Assembly (NCBI GenBank): GCA_020849625.1
Contig: JADLFV010000114.1
Coordinates: 1 to 45,583, forward strand
Length of the DNA stretch: 45,583 nt
Reading direction: 5' to 3'
Origin: Phycisphaeraceae bacterium
GTDB lineage: Bacteria; Planctomycetota; Phycisphaerae; Phycisphaerales; Phycisphaeraceae
Position numbers and translations under genes: made by a program. Shown here piece after piece: positions 1-7,499 of this stretch (positions are counted from its first letter, which is position 1; the number at the start of each line of letters is the position of its first letter). Under the pieces are notes generated by a model, which was given only the letters and a program-made list of their open reading frames with translations, did not search any database and had not been told where the DNA came from.

Positions 1-218
1 CCGATGGCGTCGAAGCAGCACTCACTCACTTGGGCCCGGTCGCGTCCGTGCCGAACGTTTTTTTCCGTTCAGGCGACTGGGGGTAATCAAGCAATTGAGC
101 CTCATCCGAAACCGGACGGCCTTCCTACCCTTGGCCGCAGCGCAACGTTTGTGCGCGCCGGAGGCACTTTTGAGGGGTCAAAAAAGAGCGTAAGTGCTGA
201 TGCAGTCTGTAATAGAAA

Positions 219-243
219 TTTTTTCGCGCGATCCGCGAAAAAA
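219..243. repeat. perfect 10-bp inverted repeat, 5-nt loop
   Basis: TTTTTTCGCG and CGCGAAAAAA are separated by CGATC. The A/T runs lie at the outer ends of the stem, with T first and A last on both strands. It therefore does not have intrinsic-terminator architecture, which needs a GC stem followed by T. It could be a protein-binding site or a transposon-end remnant; its function is unknown. Confidence 0.6.
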
Positions 244-295
244 CGATAAACCCGTGCCAGCCTGTGCGCGCTGGCGGTGATGCGTAAACCAGGAT

Positions 296-396
296 GTCTC
301 ACCGAAGCCGCCAAGAGCGCGGAGGGGAGCCAGTGACACGGACCAGCCGAAGTTCGATGTGATTTCACCCCGCGTTCTCCGCGGCCTCCGCGAGAC
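296..396. repeat. long imperfect inverted repeat, GCGGAG-type dispersed element
   Basis: The arm at about 296-329 (GTCTC, then GCCGC and GAGCGCGGAG motifs) is the imperfect reverse complement of the arm at about 363-396, which ends in GAGAC. The central spacer is about 33 nt. Intergenic hairpin repeats built from GCGGAG/CTCCGC words are common in environmental genomes with large intergenic spaces. Membership of such a family is an inference from the look of the sequence. Confidence 0.45.
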
Positions 397-429
397 ACTG
401 ACTTACAGAAGGCATCACGGTACCCTATC

Positions 430-446
430 AAAGGGTCAGACCCTTT
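430..446. repeat. REP-like palindrome with GGGTCAGACCC core
   Basis: AAAGGGTC and GACCCTTT flank a single A, giving 8-bp perfect arms. Palindromes with a GGGTCAGACCC core occur near REP-associated (Y1) transposases in many genomes. No transposase is present here, so it is at most a remnant or a solitary REP-like unit. Confidence 0.4.
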
Positions 447-496
447 TGACTAGACTCCGCTACAGATGACCCGCGGGTTGATCGCTGTCTGTCCAT

Positions 497-523
497 AAAA
501 AAACCCTCGTCGCGGGACGAGGG
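497..523 (-). terminator. intrinsic terminator closing the EPS operon
   Basis: On the minus strand a perfect 7-bp stem (CCCTCGT / ACGAGGG) with loop CCCGCG is followed directly by seven T residues. This is the standard layout of a Rho-independent terminator. It lies about 157 nt past the stop codon of the sugar-phosphate transferase at 680, the last minus-strand gene. It is the only convincing intrinsic terminator I found in the window. Confidence 0.85.
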
Positions 524-551
524 TGTGTCGGTGCAAGGGCAAGAAGAAGGT

Positions 552-571
552 CCGGGGATGGCTATCCCCGG
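552..571. repeat. 8-bp hairpin in the 3' UTR
   Basis: CCGGGGAT and ATCCCCGG are separated by a 4-nt loop (GGCT on the plus strand). It lies between the last stop codon (680) and the terminator (497-523). There is no T-run on either side, so it is not itself a terminator. It may stabilise the 3' end of the transcript. Confidence 0.45.
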
Positions 572-679
572 GCGTTTGTTCGAGGCGGATATTGTGGTGC
601 TGTGACTTTGTTGTGTCAGCGCGACAAGTCGCGTCGCTACGTATCACATACTCAGAGAAAAACGGCCGCTGTACGCGAG

Positions 680-2143
680 TCAGATGCGCAGCATGTGGCG
701 CAGGGTGCGCCAGATGATCCACAGGTCCATGCGCCAGTTGAGGCTTTCGACGTATTCGATGTCGTAACGGATCCATTCCTGGAAGTCGAGACCCTGCTTG
801 CGCGAGCGCAGCACCTGCCACAGGCCGGTGATGCCGGGGCGGACGCTGAGTCGCGCTTCGCGCCAGGGCGGGCAGAACTGGTTTTCGCCGTGGGGGCTGG
901 GGCGAGGGCCGACCACGGACATCTGGCCCAGCAGCACGTTGAAGAACTGCGGCAGCTCGTCGATGTTGAGTTTGCGCATGATGCGGCCGAGGCGGGTGAG
1001 GCGCGGATCGTTGTCCATGAAGAACTGCGGGCCATCGGCCTGGTTGGCGGCTGCGAGTTTCTGCTTGAGCTTCTCGGCGTCGTTGCGCATGGTGCGGAAC
1101 TTGAGGCAGGGAAACTCGCGCCCGCCGCGAGTCTCGCGGCGATGCACGAAGAAGAACGGCGAACCATCCTCCACCCAGATCGCCAGCATGATCAGTGGAT
1201 AGAACGGCAAGGTCACCGTCAGCACCAGCAGGGCAAACACGATGTCGAATGCGCGTTTGCCGGCCAACTGCAAACGGCTCAATCGGCGGGGACGGATGCG
1301 GCGCTCGCCGGCGTGAGCGGTTTCGTGCTGCTCGTGGGTGGCGAACGGTTCGATCAGCCGCCAGTCGATCACGTCGGTTTCGGGGATCGCATCGGGGTCG
1401 TCCCAGAGAATGGTGGGGCCGACGATGCTTTCGATGTTGCTCAGGTCGCGTCCGGCGCCGATCCAGACGGGCCCGATGAAGCGGGTCTGGTCGCCCAGAA
1501 TGCTGTCGCGGTCGGACCAGACGGCATCGGCGGAGTTGACGGCGCGGGCGATGGTGGCGGCGGGTCGTCGCCAGACCTGCACGAGTTGGCGGACGAAGTG
1601 CATCACTTCGCGGTCGAAGTCGCCGTTGTAAACCGCGCCATCGACGCTGGCGGTGATGCGCTGGTTGCGATCGACGTCCTTGCGCAGGGCGCGCCAGGCG
1701 TTGGCCGGGTCGTGGGCATGATCGCGCCAGATGCCGGCCAGATGGGGGTCGGTGGTCATGGCCATGCGGGTGACGCGCGAGTCGGCACCGCCATAGACGC
1801 GCTCGAAGCGCACGAAGCGATCGTGCTCATCAGCGATCAGCTGCTCGCGGTAGCCGTGCTCGGCCGTGTTGCGCAGACGGATGAACAGCACGCGCGGGTG
1901 CAGCCAGTTGAGCGTGTCCAGCAGCGGGTGCAGTCGGAACATGGTCAGCACGTTCGGGCCCACCAGCATGAACAACTCAGCGTTGGCGTCGATGGGCTGA
2001 ACACTACCCATGCGTACGATCTGCACGCCGCGGGCGGCCCAGAAGCGGTCGTGCAGTTGCAGCGGTGTCAGGCCCCAGACGGTGCGTCCGTTGGCCTTGG
2101 CGGCGGGTGCGGCGGCGGGATGGGGCTCTGTGATGGTGGTCAC
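680..2143 (-). CDS. polyprenyl-phosphate sugar-1-phosphate transferase with atypical N-terminus
   Basis: This 487-residue protein probably starts EPS repeat-unit assembly by moving a sugar-1-phosphate from an NDP-sugar onto undecaprenyl phosphate at the inner membrane. The C-terminal ~190 residues are a classical bacterial sugar transferase domain: KRAFD before a hydrophobic segment (about 296-325), LKFRTM (347-352), the DE catalytic pair in DELPQ (395-399), GPRP (412-415), PGITGLWQ (436-443) and DIEYVE (461-466). The first ~290 residues are not the usual multi-spanning or CoA-binding-like region of WbaP/WcaJ proteins. They look soluble, with a short hexapeptide-like stretch (IGPVWIGAG, about 223-231). 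The start is GTG, since the codon at 2143-2141 is GTG; the ribosome site is weak. It is the last gene before the terminator and has its own candidate promoter at 2173-2201. Confidence 0.9.
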   Translation of the reverse strand: MTTITEPHPAAAPAAKANGRTVWGLTPLQLHDRFWAARGVQIVRMGSVQPIDANAELFMLVGPNVLTMFRLHPLLDTLNWLHPRVLFIRLRNTAEHGYREQLIADEHDRFVRFERVYGGADSRVTRMAMTTDPHLAGIWRDHAHDPANAWRALRKDVDRNQRITASVDGAVYNGDFDREVMHFVRQLVQVWRRPAATIARAVNSADAVWSDRDSILGDQTRFIGPVWIGAGRDLSNIESIVGPTILWDDPDAIPETDVIDWRLIEPFATHEQHETAHAGERRIRPRRLSRLQLAGKRAFDIVFALLVLTVTLPFYPLIMLAIWVEDGSPFFFVHRRETRGGREFPCLKFRTMRNDAEKLKQKLAAANQADGPQFFMDNDPRLTRLGRIMRKLNIDELPQFFNVLLGQMSVVGPRPSPHGENQFCPPWREARLSVRPGITGLWQVLRSRKQGLDFQEWIRYDIEYVESLNWRMDLWIIWRTLRHMLRI

Positions 2144-2172
2144 GATGAATAGCTCAAAGCGTCAAACCGCAA

Positions 2173-2201
2173 ATTATCCGCGGAAATGCGGGCGAATGCA
2201 A
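2173..2201 (-). promoter_or_regulatory. candidate sigma70 promoter before the sugar transferase
   Basis: On the minus strand TTGCAT (2201-2196) and GATAAT (2178-2173) are separated by exactly 17 nt. The -10 matches consensus at five of six positions and the -35 at three. The predicted start of transcription, about 2166, would give a leader of roughly 23 nt before the GTG at 2143. It lies in the 122-nt gap after the kinase gene, so it could give extra expression of the initiating transferase. Confidence 0.45.
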
Positions 2202-2265
2202 TAGTTTTGGGCTGCGGCGGGCGACGGCGTTGCGTGAAGCCGCAAGCGGTGGGGGCGGGAGAAGG

Positions 2266-4653
2266 TCAACCGGCCTTGCCATTGCCCTTGCTGGCGGAAG
2301 CTCGCGGGCCGTAGGACGCCACGGCGGTCGCCAGGGGGCCGAAGCGGGCACTGGTGTCGGCATCGAGCGAGTCGATGATGCGCTGCTGATTGGGATGGCG
2401 GCTCTGGCTGGCGGTGACGGAACCGTAGCTGGAGCGTTCGATGTCCTCGACCAGGGCGTGGTTGAAGACGACGCCGATCAGGTGGGCCCGGATGCGTCGG
2501 AAGTGATCAATGCACTTGTCAACCAGGGCCTTTTTGTCGCCGCGCGAGATGATCAGGATGCAGCCGTCGGCCTCGGCGGCGGCCATGGAGGCCTCGATGG
2601 AGCCGAGGATCGGGCCGGAGTCGATCAGCACCACGTCGTAGGCGGCGCGGGCGGAGGTGACCAGCCGCTTGATGGCAGCGGGTGATAGGACACCCGCCTG
2701 CTGGGGCAGGGCATCGCCGATGGGCAGCACGTGCAGGTTGGACGTGCCGGTGGGGGCGATGCAGGAGGCGAAGTCCTGACCCTGGCAGACTTCGAGCAGG
2801 CCGATGTTGGATTCCTTTTGCTCAGCCAGAGCGCTGTCACGATCTTCACGGCTGATGTAACCGAGGCCCACGAGGGCGTCGCCCAGTTTCTTGCCCGAGA
2901 CATTCTGGGCCTTGAGGGCCTCATCGATAGCGTGGTCATCGACCTTGCCCTGTTTGAGCAGGATGTGTCCGAGGCGTGGATGGACATGGACGTTCATGCG
3001 TCGCGTGAGGCCGCCGCCCACCACGTCGCCGTCGATCAGCAGCGTGCGTGAACCGGCCGAGGCGAAGGACAGGCCCAGGGCCATGGCCAAGCTGGTCTTG
3101 CCTGCGCCGGCAGCGGGGCTGGTGATGGAAAAGACGTTGGCGGAATCCTCGCGTCCGATCTGCAGCAGCGTGCGGATGTGGTGCACGGCATGAGCGACCA
3201 GCACGCCCTGCTCGTTGTTCTCGAACTTCTCGGGCAACGTGGGCAGCGAACCCAGCACGCGGGGCAGGTCCAGTTCGGCATCGGTGATGTGTCGGAAGCG
3301 TCGGTCGTAGGCGCCCCAGAGCATAATCAGGCCGAGGGCCGCGGCGATGCCGCCCATGCCGCCCATGAGGGCCCGCTTGATTCGGGTCTTGAAGTTGTAG
3401 GGACGGCCGACGCTGCCGGAGCTGATGACCTCGATGTGGTCGCCGATCTCACCCATGGAGAGGTTTTCGATCTGGGCCTGGACACTGCGCAGTTCGTTGT
3501 CGGCATCACGGATGCGCTGGTTGATGTCCTTGATGGCGTTGTTGGTGCGGCCGATGTCGAAGAGATTTTTCTGGGCCGTCTCCAACTGGGTCGCCAGTTC
3601 CTGCTCTTTTTTGGTCAGTTCTTCGAGGGTTGCGTTGGCGGTCATGGAGCCGATGTTGGCGCGGTTCTGGGGCGAGATCAGACCCTTGCGCAACTGATTG
3701 CCGCGCAGGGCGATCTGGTTATCGATGGTCTCCAGGCGGCTCCTGGCGTCGCGCACCTGGAAGTGATTGTCTCCCATGCCTTTGTTGCGATAGGTGTCGA
3801 TTTCGAGCTGGATGGCGTTTCGCTGTTCCAGCAGCCTGGCCATGGGCTGATCGACATTGGCCAGTTCCTCATCCGTCATGGCCGCCACAGCCGCCGCCGC
3901 GTCGCCGCCGCCGCCCAGAGCGATGATGGCCAGACGCACATCATTCAGGGCCGACTCGATCTTCTGCCGCTCGTTGAACTTGGCGTTGTACAGCGGATCA
4001 AGATCGTCGGTGCCCCAGGTGCCGGTGAGCTGATCGCGCTGGGTGCGCAGATTCAACAGGAGCGTGGTCTTGTCGGTTTCACGATCGTGCAACTGCTTGA
4101 GCGTGGCGTCGTCGATCGATTCGTACTTATCGCTGAAGGCGTTTTTGTGAGCGCTCATCACCGCCCGCAGGCCGGCCAGGGCCACTTCGGGATCGGGATG
4201 AATGAAGCTGACCGTGACCAGGTTGGTGCCGCGTTCGTTCTCGACCACCACGCCGCTGGTGATGACCCCGGCATTGTCCGCCTCGTCGCCGGCCGCATTG
4301 CGCCAGTCCTCATCCTTGAGCACCAGGTCCAGCACCTTGGGGCTGGTGATCAGCGACATCTCGGTGCGCAGAAACTCGTTGGAGGTGAAGCCGGCGTTGG
4401 CTGCACCGCGTTCGGCCTCGGGCAGAACCTGCTTGATCTGAATCTTGCCGCTGGAGGCGTAGAGCGTCTGCTGGCTGAAAAATCCAGCGGTCGCCAGGGC
4501 GGCGCCAAGCAGCAAGGCCAGCAGCCCCAGCCAGTGCCAGCGCCCGCGCAGCAGGTTGAGCACCCGCTGGCGGCGGCGATGGGCTTCCTGGTCGGCGGCA
4601 TCGGCTGAACCACCAGCCCACAGCGGATCTTCAACTCGGTCGTTGTCAGTCAT
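2266..4653 (-). CDS. Wzc-type polysaccharide co-polymerase / BY-kinase with nested MshEN-like insert
   Basis: This inner-membrane protein controls chain length and export of EPS (Wzz plus CpsD/Wzc tyrosine kinase in one chain, 795 residues). TM1 is at about 40-60. It is followed by a Wzz-like periplasmic domain with long helical stretches (about 180-400), TM2 at about 428-447, then a P-loop kinase: Walker A SPAAGAGKTS (about 512-521), Walker A' TLLIDGD (537-543) and Walker B VVLIDSG (674-680). Between A' and B sits an extra ~55-residue segment made of two 24-residue motifs (560-583 and 589-612) separated by five residues, matching the MshEN/GspE-N pattern. The C-terminal tail has only two Tyr, so it lacks the usual Tyr cluster. 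The ATG at 4653 is preferred over the ATG at 4659 because AGG lies 6 nt before it but abuts the other. Confidence 0.9.
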   Translation of the reverse strand: MTDNDRVEDPLWAGGSADAADQEAHRRRQRVLNLLRGRWHWLGLLALLLGAALATAGFFSQQTLYASSGKIQIKQVLPEAERGAANAGFTSNEFLRTEMSLITSPKVLDLVLKDEDWRNAAGDEADNAGVITSGVVVENERGTNLVTVSFIHPDPEVALAGLRAVMSAHKNAFSDKYESIDDATLKQLHDRETDKTTLLLNLRTQRDQLTGTWGTDDLDPLYNAKFNERQKIESALNDVRLAIIALGGGGDAAAAVAAMTDEELANVDQPMARLLEQRNAIQLEIDTYRNKGMGDNHFQVRDARSRLETIDNQIALRGNQLRKGLISPQNRANIGSMTANATLEELTKKEQELATQLETAQKNLFDIGRTNNAIKDINQRIRDADNELRSVQAQIENLSMGEIGDHIEVISSGSVGRPYNFKTRIKRALMGGMGGIAAALGLIMLWGAYDRRFRHITDAELDLPRVLGSLPTLPEKFENNEQGVLVAHAVHHIRTLLQIGREDSANVFSITSPAAGAGKTSLAMALGLSFASAGSRTLLIDGDVVGGGLTRRMNVHVHPRLGHILLKQGKVDDHAIDEALKAQNVSGKKLGDALVGLGYISREDRDSALAEQKESNIGLLEVCQGQDFASCIAPTGTSNLHVLPIGDALPQQAGVLSPAAIKRLVTSARAAYDVVLIDSGPILGSIEASMAAAEADGCILIISRGDKKALVDKCIDHFRRIRAHLIGVVFNHALVEDIERSSYGSVTASQSRHPNQQRIIDSLDADTSARFGPLATAVASYGPRASASKGNGKAG
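2818..2976 (-). other. MshEN-like tandem motif nested in the kinase domain
   Basis: Motif 1 runs from RLGHILLKQG to an ending ALKAQ; motif 2 runs from KLGDALVGLG to an ending ALAEQ. Each is exactly 24 residues, with a 5-residue spacer (NVSGK). This is the spacing and consensus (RLGxxLLxxG...L..AL..Q) of the MshEN cyclic-di-GMP-binding domain known from type II secretion/pilus ATPases. Deviations are Lys for Arg at the start of motif 2 and Arg for the aliphatic residue at its position 17, so ligand binding is not certain. Confidence 0.7.
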
Positions 4654-4772
4654 ATGCATCCTGTATGCGCCCTGCGGCCGACAGGTTCGCCCGCCCGCGT
4701 TTATCGGTCCCGCAGCACGGCAGCCCCATGTCCACCATCATCGGCTGATTAGCAAGTCGAATTGCCTGTCAG

Positions 4773-4786
4773 AACACCCTGATCGC
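4773..4786 (-). repeat. 14-nt word shared with the NusG downstream region
   Basis: The minus-strand word GCGATCAGGGTGTT begins 8 nt after the stop codon of the exosortase-like gene. The same word begins 7 nt after the stop of the NusG-like gene (44884-44897), and similarity continues loosely for about 20 more nt. It lies in the 141-nt leader of the kinase gene. Confidence 0.45.
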
Positions 4787-4794
4787 AAACGGGT

Positions 4795-5622
4795 TCAGGC
4801 CTCGTCGGCCAGCTTGTAATACTGTAGCGGCACCGCCGCCCAGCGCAGCAGGCGGATCAGACCCATCAGCAGGGCCAGCGTCAGCGGGATCATCAGCCAA
4901 CCGGCCATGTCGGTCACCGACTCAGCCCGCGGCGAATGCCACCAGCCCAGCATCAGCTCGTGGGTGATCATCTGCAACATCAGCATGAGAATCGCAGCCA
5001 GCGGACTGACCAGCAGAAGCAGCAGGCGCACCCAGGTCCGATAGGGCATGCCAAAGGCGAACGCATAAGCCAGCAACCCGGCACATTTGAGGGTCGGGGC
5101 AGCCTGCTGCATGGCCATCACGTATCCGGACGGCATGGGCTGCACCAGCGTGGCCGCCACGTCTCCGCTGGCAACCGCCAGGCGCAGTTCAATGCCATAG
5201 GGCAGCGGCACCAGGAACAATAGCGCCACGAAGGCGGGCAGAAACGCCTTGAAAAGCTGAAAGCCCAGCACCGAGGTGACGCAGCCCATGACCACGACCA
5301 CGGCCCCCGCGTGCCACAGCAATTCCACGCTCACGCGCTGTCCCATGATCGAGACCAGCCAGCCGCCGATCAGAAGCAACGGTCCGATCCACGTGCCGCC
5401 GGGCTGACACATCTGCATGCGTTGCCGCCGCACCCAGATCAGCCACACGATCACCAGCGGCAGCAGCCACATATGTCGCACATCGCCGCGGGCGGTTGTC
5501 GTGCGGAACAGGTCCACCCAGGCATTGAAGGTGGCCGCCACGCCAACCACGACCATGAGCAGGGCCATGACCAGGTGCCAGTCAGTCCAGCCACGGCGCA
5601 GTTGTTTGGCGCTGAAGATCAT
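4795..5622 (-). CDS. exosortase/archaeosortase-family membrane protein, active site degenerate
   Basis: This 275-residue polytopic protein has the exosortase layout. There are several TM segments, the LVPLPYGIE loop (about 137-145), a Cys in LKCAGLL (Cys180) at the position of the ACSG nucleophile, then TM segments and DMAGWLM (238-244), matching the usual HDxAGWxxF region. Family members process PEP-CTERM proteins during transit to the surface. Here the Arg expected in the ANVLRI-like helix appears to be Gln217 (MLMLQMIT), and the His expected before DxAGW is Thr237, so only Cys180 of the triad is retained. It overlaps the next gene upstream by ATGA (5619-5622). The only PEP-CTERM candidates in the window are the two SGNH proteins. 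It may be a diverged, still active subtype or a non-catalytic partner. Confidence 0.75.
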   Translation of the reverse strand: MIFSAKQLRRGWTDWHLVMALLMVVVGVAATFNAWVDLFRTTTARGDVRHMWLLPLVIVWLIWVRRQRMQMCQPGGTWIGPLLLIGGWLVSIMGQRVSVELLWHAGAVVVVMGCVTSVLGFQLFKAFLPAFVALLFLVPLPYGIELRLAVASGDVAATLVQPMPSGYVMAMQQAAPTLKCAGLLAYAFAFGMPYRTWVRLLLLLVSPLAAILMLMLQMITHELMLGWWHSPRAESVTDMAGWLMIPLTLALLMGLIRLLRWAAVPLQYYKLADEA

Positions 5623-6566
5623 GGTCTGCGTTCCGCCGCTGCAAACGAGGGCACTAGGCGGTCGATGGCGGACTGTCGCGCGCTGACGTGGGCGCCGGGG
5701 CAGACCACCGCTCGCACCAGCAGGGCCTGGTCATCGACCTTGGCCCCGCTGAGCACGATCGAGTCGTGCACCACCGCCGAGGCTGATACTTGCGCGCCAG
5801 GCTCGATCAGGCTGAAGGTCGCCGCCCAGTCCTCGGCCGTGGGATCGCCGGCATCGCCGCGGCCGCTGAGACGTCGGTGATACTCGCGCACGGCTTCCAG
5901 GTATCCGGTCAGCGTGCGGATGGCCAGGCCGGTGGGATTGGCGTAGTTGCAGATGCGCACGTCGTGCGCGCGGGCGATCAGCGGCAGGGCCTGCTCGTTC
6001 AGATCGACGAATCCGACGCGCGGTATCGCCCGCAGCGCCCCGCAGCGCAGCAGCATCACGCCGCCGGGCGTGCCGTCGGGCTGGCGCAGCAGGGCGACGT
6101 CAGCCGCCAGATGGCCGAGCGACTCGGTGAGGATCGCCAGTGGCTCGTAGAGCACCTGCGGGGCGTTGATCACCAGCAGATAATCGTCGTCCTCGTACTG
6201 TCGCGCCAGGTCGCACAGCAGGCCGCCGGTGCCGCGGAACTCGAACGGGTCCTGCTCGAAGCTGACCTCGCAGCGGCCGTTCCAGCGATTGGCGGCCGGG
6301 GTGGGCGTGGTCCGGTCCACGATGACCCGCACCGAAAGTCGGTCGAGGTTCAGGCGCTGGGCCAGGCTCAGCAGGTGGGCGTGCCAACTGTCCATCACGC
6401 ACCGGCCGCTGTCGATGGGCAGCTCGAGCACGAAGCGACCCACCGCCCGCCGCAGGGCGTTGGCGTGGACCGTGCCCGCCAGCAGGATGGCTGCCTTCAG
6501 TTGCTTCAAAGGCTCCAGCGCAGCGCGCGACTTCTCACGAGTTGTATGTTCGGCCCTCAACAGCAT
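5619..6566 (-). CDS. nucleotidyltransferase-like protein with hexapeptide C-terminus, probably catalytically dead
   Basis: The 315-residue chain has the general shape of a sugar-1-phosphate nucleotidyltransferase. AAILLAG (25-31) resembles the first beta strand, RGTGGLLCD (111-119) the GTAGAL-like segment, LLVINAP (130-136) the LVLNGD strand, and residues about 250-295 look like left-handed beta-helix hexapeptides. However, the nucleotide-binding GGxGTRLxPLT signature is replaced by GTVHANALRR, and the metal-binding Asp of LVLNGD is replaced by Ala/Pro. A scaffolding or regulatory role is more likely than catalysis. The start ATG at 6566 has GAGG 6 nt upstream; the TTG at 6569 is less likely. 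The stop is coupled to the exosortase-like gene by ATGA. Confidence 0.6.
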   Translation of the reverse strand: MLLRAEHTTREKSRAALEPLKQLKAAILLAGTVHANALRRAVGRFVLELPIDSGRCVMDSWHAHLLSLAQRLNLDRLSVRVIVDRTTPTPAANRWNGRCEVSFEQDPFEFRGTGGLLCDLARQYEDDDYLLVINAPQVLYEPLAILTESLGHLAADVALLRQPDGTPGGVMLLRCGALRAIPRVGFVDLNEQALPLIARAHDVRICNYANPTGLAIRTLTGYLEAVREYHRRLSGRGDAGDPTAEDWAATFSLIEPGAQVSASAVVHDSIVLSGAKVDDQALLVRAVVCPGAHVSARQSAIDRLVPSFAAAERRP

Positions 6567-6659
6567 CAAGCGCCTCTGTGCTCCCGTTCATCCGTTTGCC
6601 GCATCGCAGCAATGTCAGATCCAATCAGACGTGCGGTCGCCACGTCCTAGTGTCGGACT

Positions 6660-7499
6660 TCAGTGACAATCCCTCGTGTCCCTTTTCCGCCCATCCTTGC
6701 CCGTCTCGTTACCGCAGTCCTTGCCGGCCAGACGGTGGCGACCGGCCAACCATAATACCCGAAACAGGTACGGAAAATCATCCAACAGATATCGGCGGGC
6801 CAACCGACGGGGCTCCTGACACAGGCGGTGAAACCATTCCAAGCCGATGACCTGTAACAGTTTAGGCGCACGCTTCACGTGACCGGCAATAAACGAAATA
6901 CTTATGCCCACGCCCAGAAACCAGGCGGCAGGTAGCAGGTTTTGAAGGCGGAGTTGTTCGATCAAACGTTCCTGCTTGGGTGAACCGAGCCCGACATAGA
7001 CCAGGTCAGGCTTCGCAGCAACAAGCGCCTCGGTGATCGCCCGCATCTGCGCTTGATCATTTTCAAAACCCATCGGCGGGCAATGTGTGCCGGCAATCTT
7101 CAGATCGGGGAATCGCTGATGGAGAACTCGGGCCGCAGCCTGAGCACTTCCGGGGGCGCCACCCAGCAGAAACAGGCTGCGACCCTGCCCCGCCGCCGCC
7201 TCGGCCAGCGTCCAGACCAATGTCGAACCAGCCACCCGTTGCGGCAACGGGGTACCCTGCACCTTGGTTGCCCACAACAGCGGCATGCCGTCGGCCAAAG
7301 CCAGATCCGCTTTACCCAGCATCCGCCGGAAGTCCTGATCGCGCGAGGCCCGACAAAGGTGATCCAGGTTGGGCGTCACAATCCATCCGCCGCGACCGGC
7401 CGCCAGCTCGTCCAGCACGTGCCGCACGCAGGTCGCTTCGTCGATCGCATGAAGCGCTACGCCGTCGATCGTCACGATGGGTAGTCGTTGATCGATCAT
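6660..7499 (-). CDS. WecG/TagA/CpsF-family glycosyltransferase
   Basis: This is a 279-residue family GT26 enzyme. Such enzymes add the second sugar (often N-acetylmannosaminuronic acid or ManNAc) to a lipid-linked primer at the cytoplasmic face. Diagnostic segments are VTPNLDHL, ALADGMPLLWA, LLGGAPGS, VGLGSPKQE and GVGISISFIAGHVKRAP. The length is slightly above the typical ~245 because of a basic C-terminal tail. The open frame extends upstream, but the ATG at 7499 forms an ATGA overlap with the stop of the GT2 gene and begins the conserved part, so I take it as the start. It probably acts soon after the initiating transferase at 680. Confidence 0.9.
   Translation of the reverse strand: MIDQRLPIVTIDGVALHAIDEATCVRHVLDELAAGRGGWIVTPNLDHLCRASRDQDFRRMLGKADLALADGMPLLWATKVQGTPLPQRVAGSTLVWTLAEAAAGQGRSLFLLGGAPGSAQAAARVLHQRFPDLKIAGTHCPPMGFENDQAQMRAITEALVAAKPDLVYVGLGSPKQERLIEQLRLQNLLPAAWFLGVGISISFIAGHVKRAPKLLQVIGLEWFHRLCQEPRRLARRYLLDDFPYLFRVLWLAGRHRLAGKDCGNETGKDGRKRDTRDCH

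Larger units (their letters stand above)
1..496. other. gene-free left flank of the EPS locus
   Basis: I see no convincing coding sequence here. The short open frames have low-complexity, Arg/Ser/Pro-rich translations typical of out-of-frame GC-rich DNA. The stretch is occupied by inverted repeats (219-243, 296-396, 430-446, and a 10-bp palindrome ACCCGCGGGT at 469-478). It lies beyond the terminator that closes the minus-strand unit, so it probably marks the boundary of the locus. Confidence 0.6.

Noticed and set aside
1-480. CRISPR array or tRNA in the left flank
   Set aside because: The repeats are inverted and unlike one another, with no regular direct-repeat/spacer pattern and no cloverleaf.
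680-2152. Long plus-strand open frames opposite the sugar transferase and several other genes (for example 602-2152, 3178-4608, 25064-27007)
   Set aside because: They are antisense to genes with strong conserved motifs, have Ala/Gly/Val/Asp/His-rich translations with no domain pattern, and are expected in GC-rich DNA.
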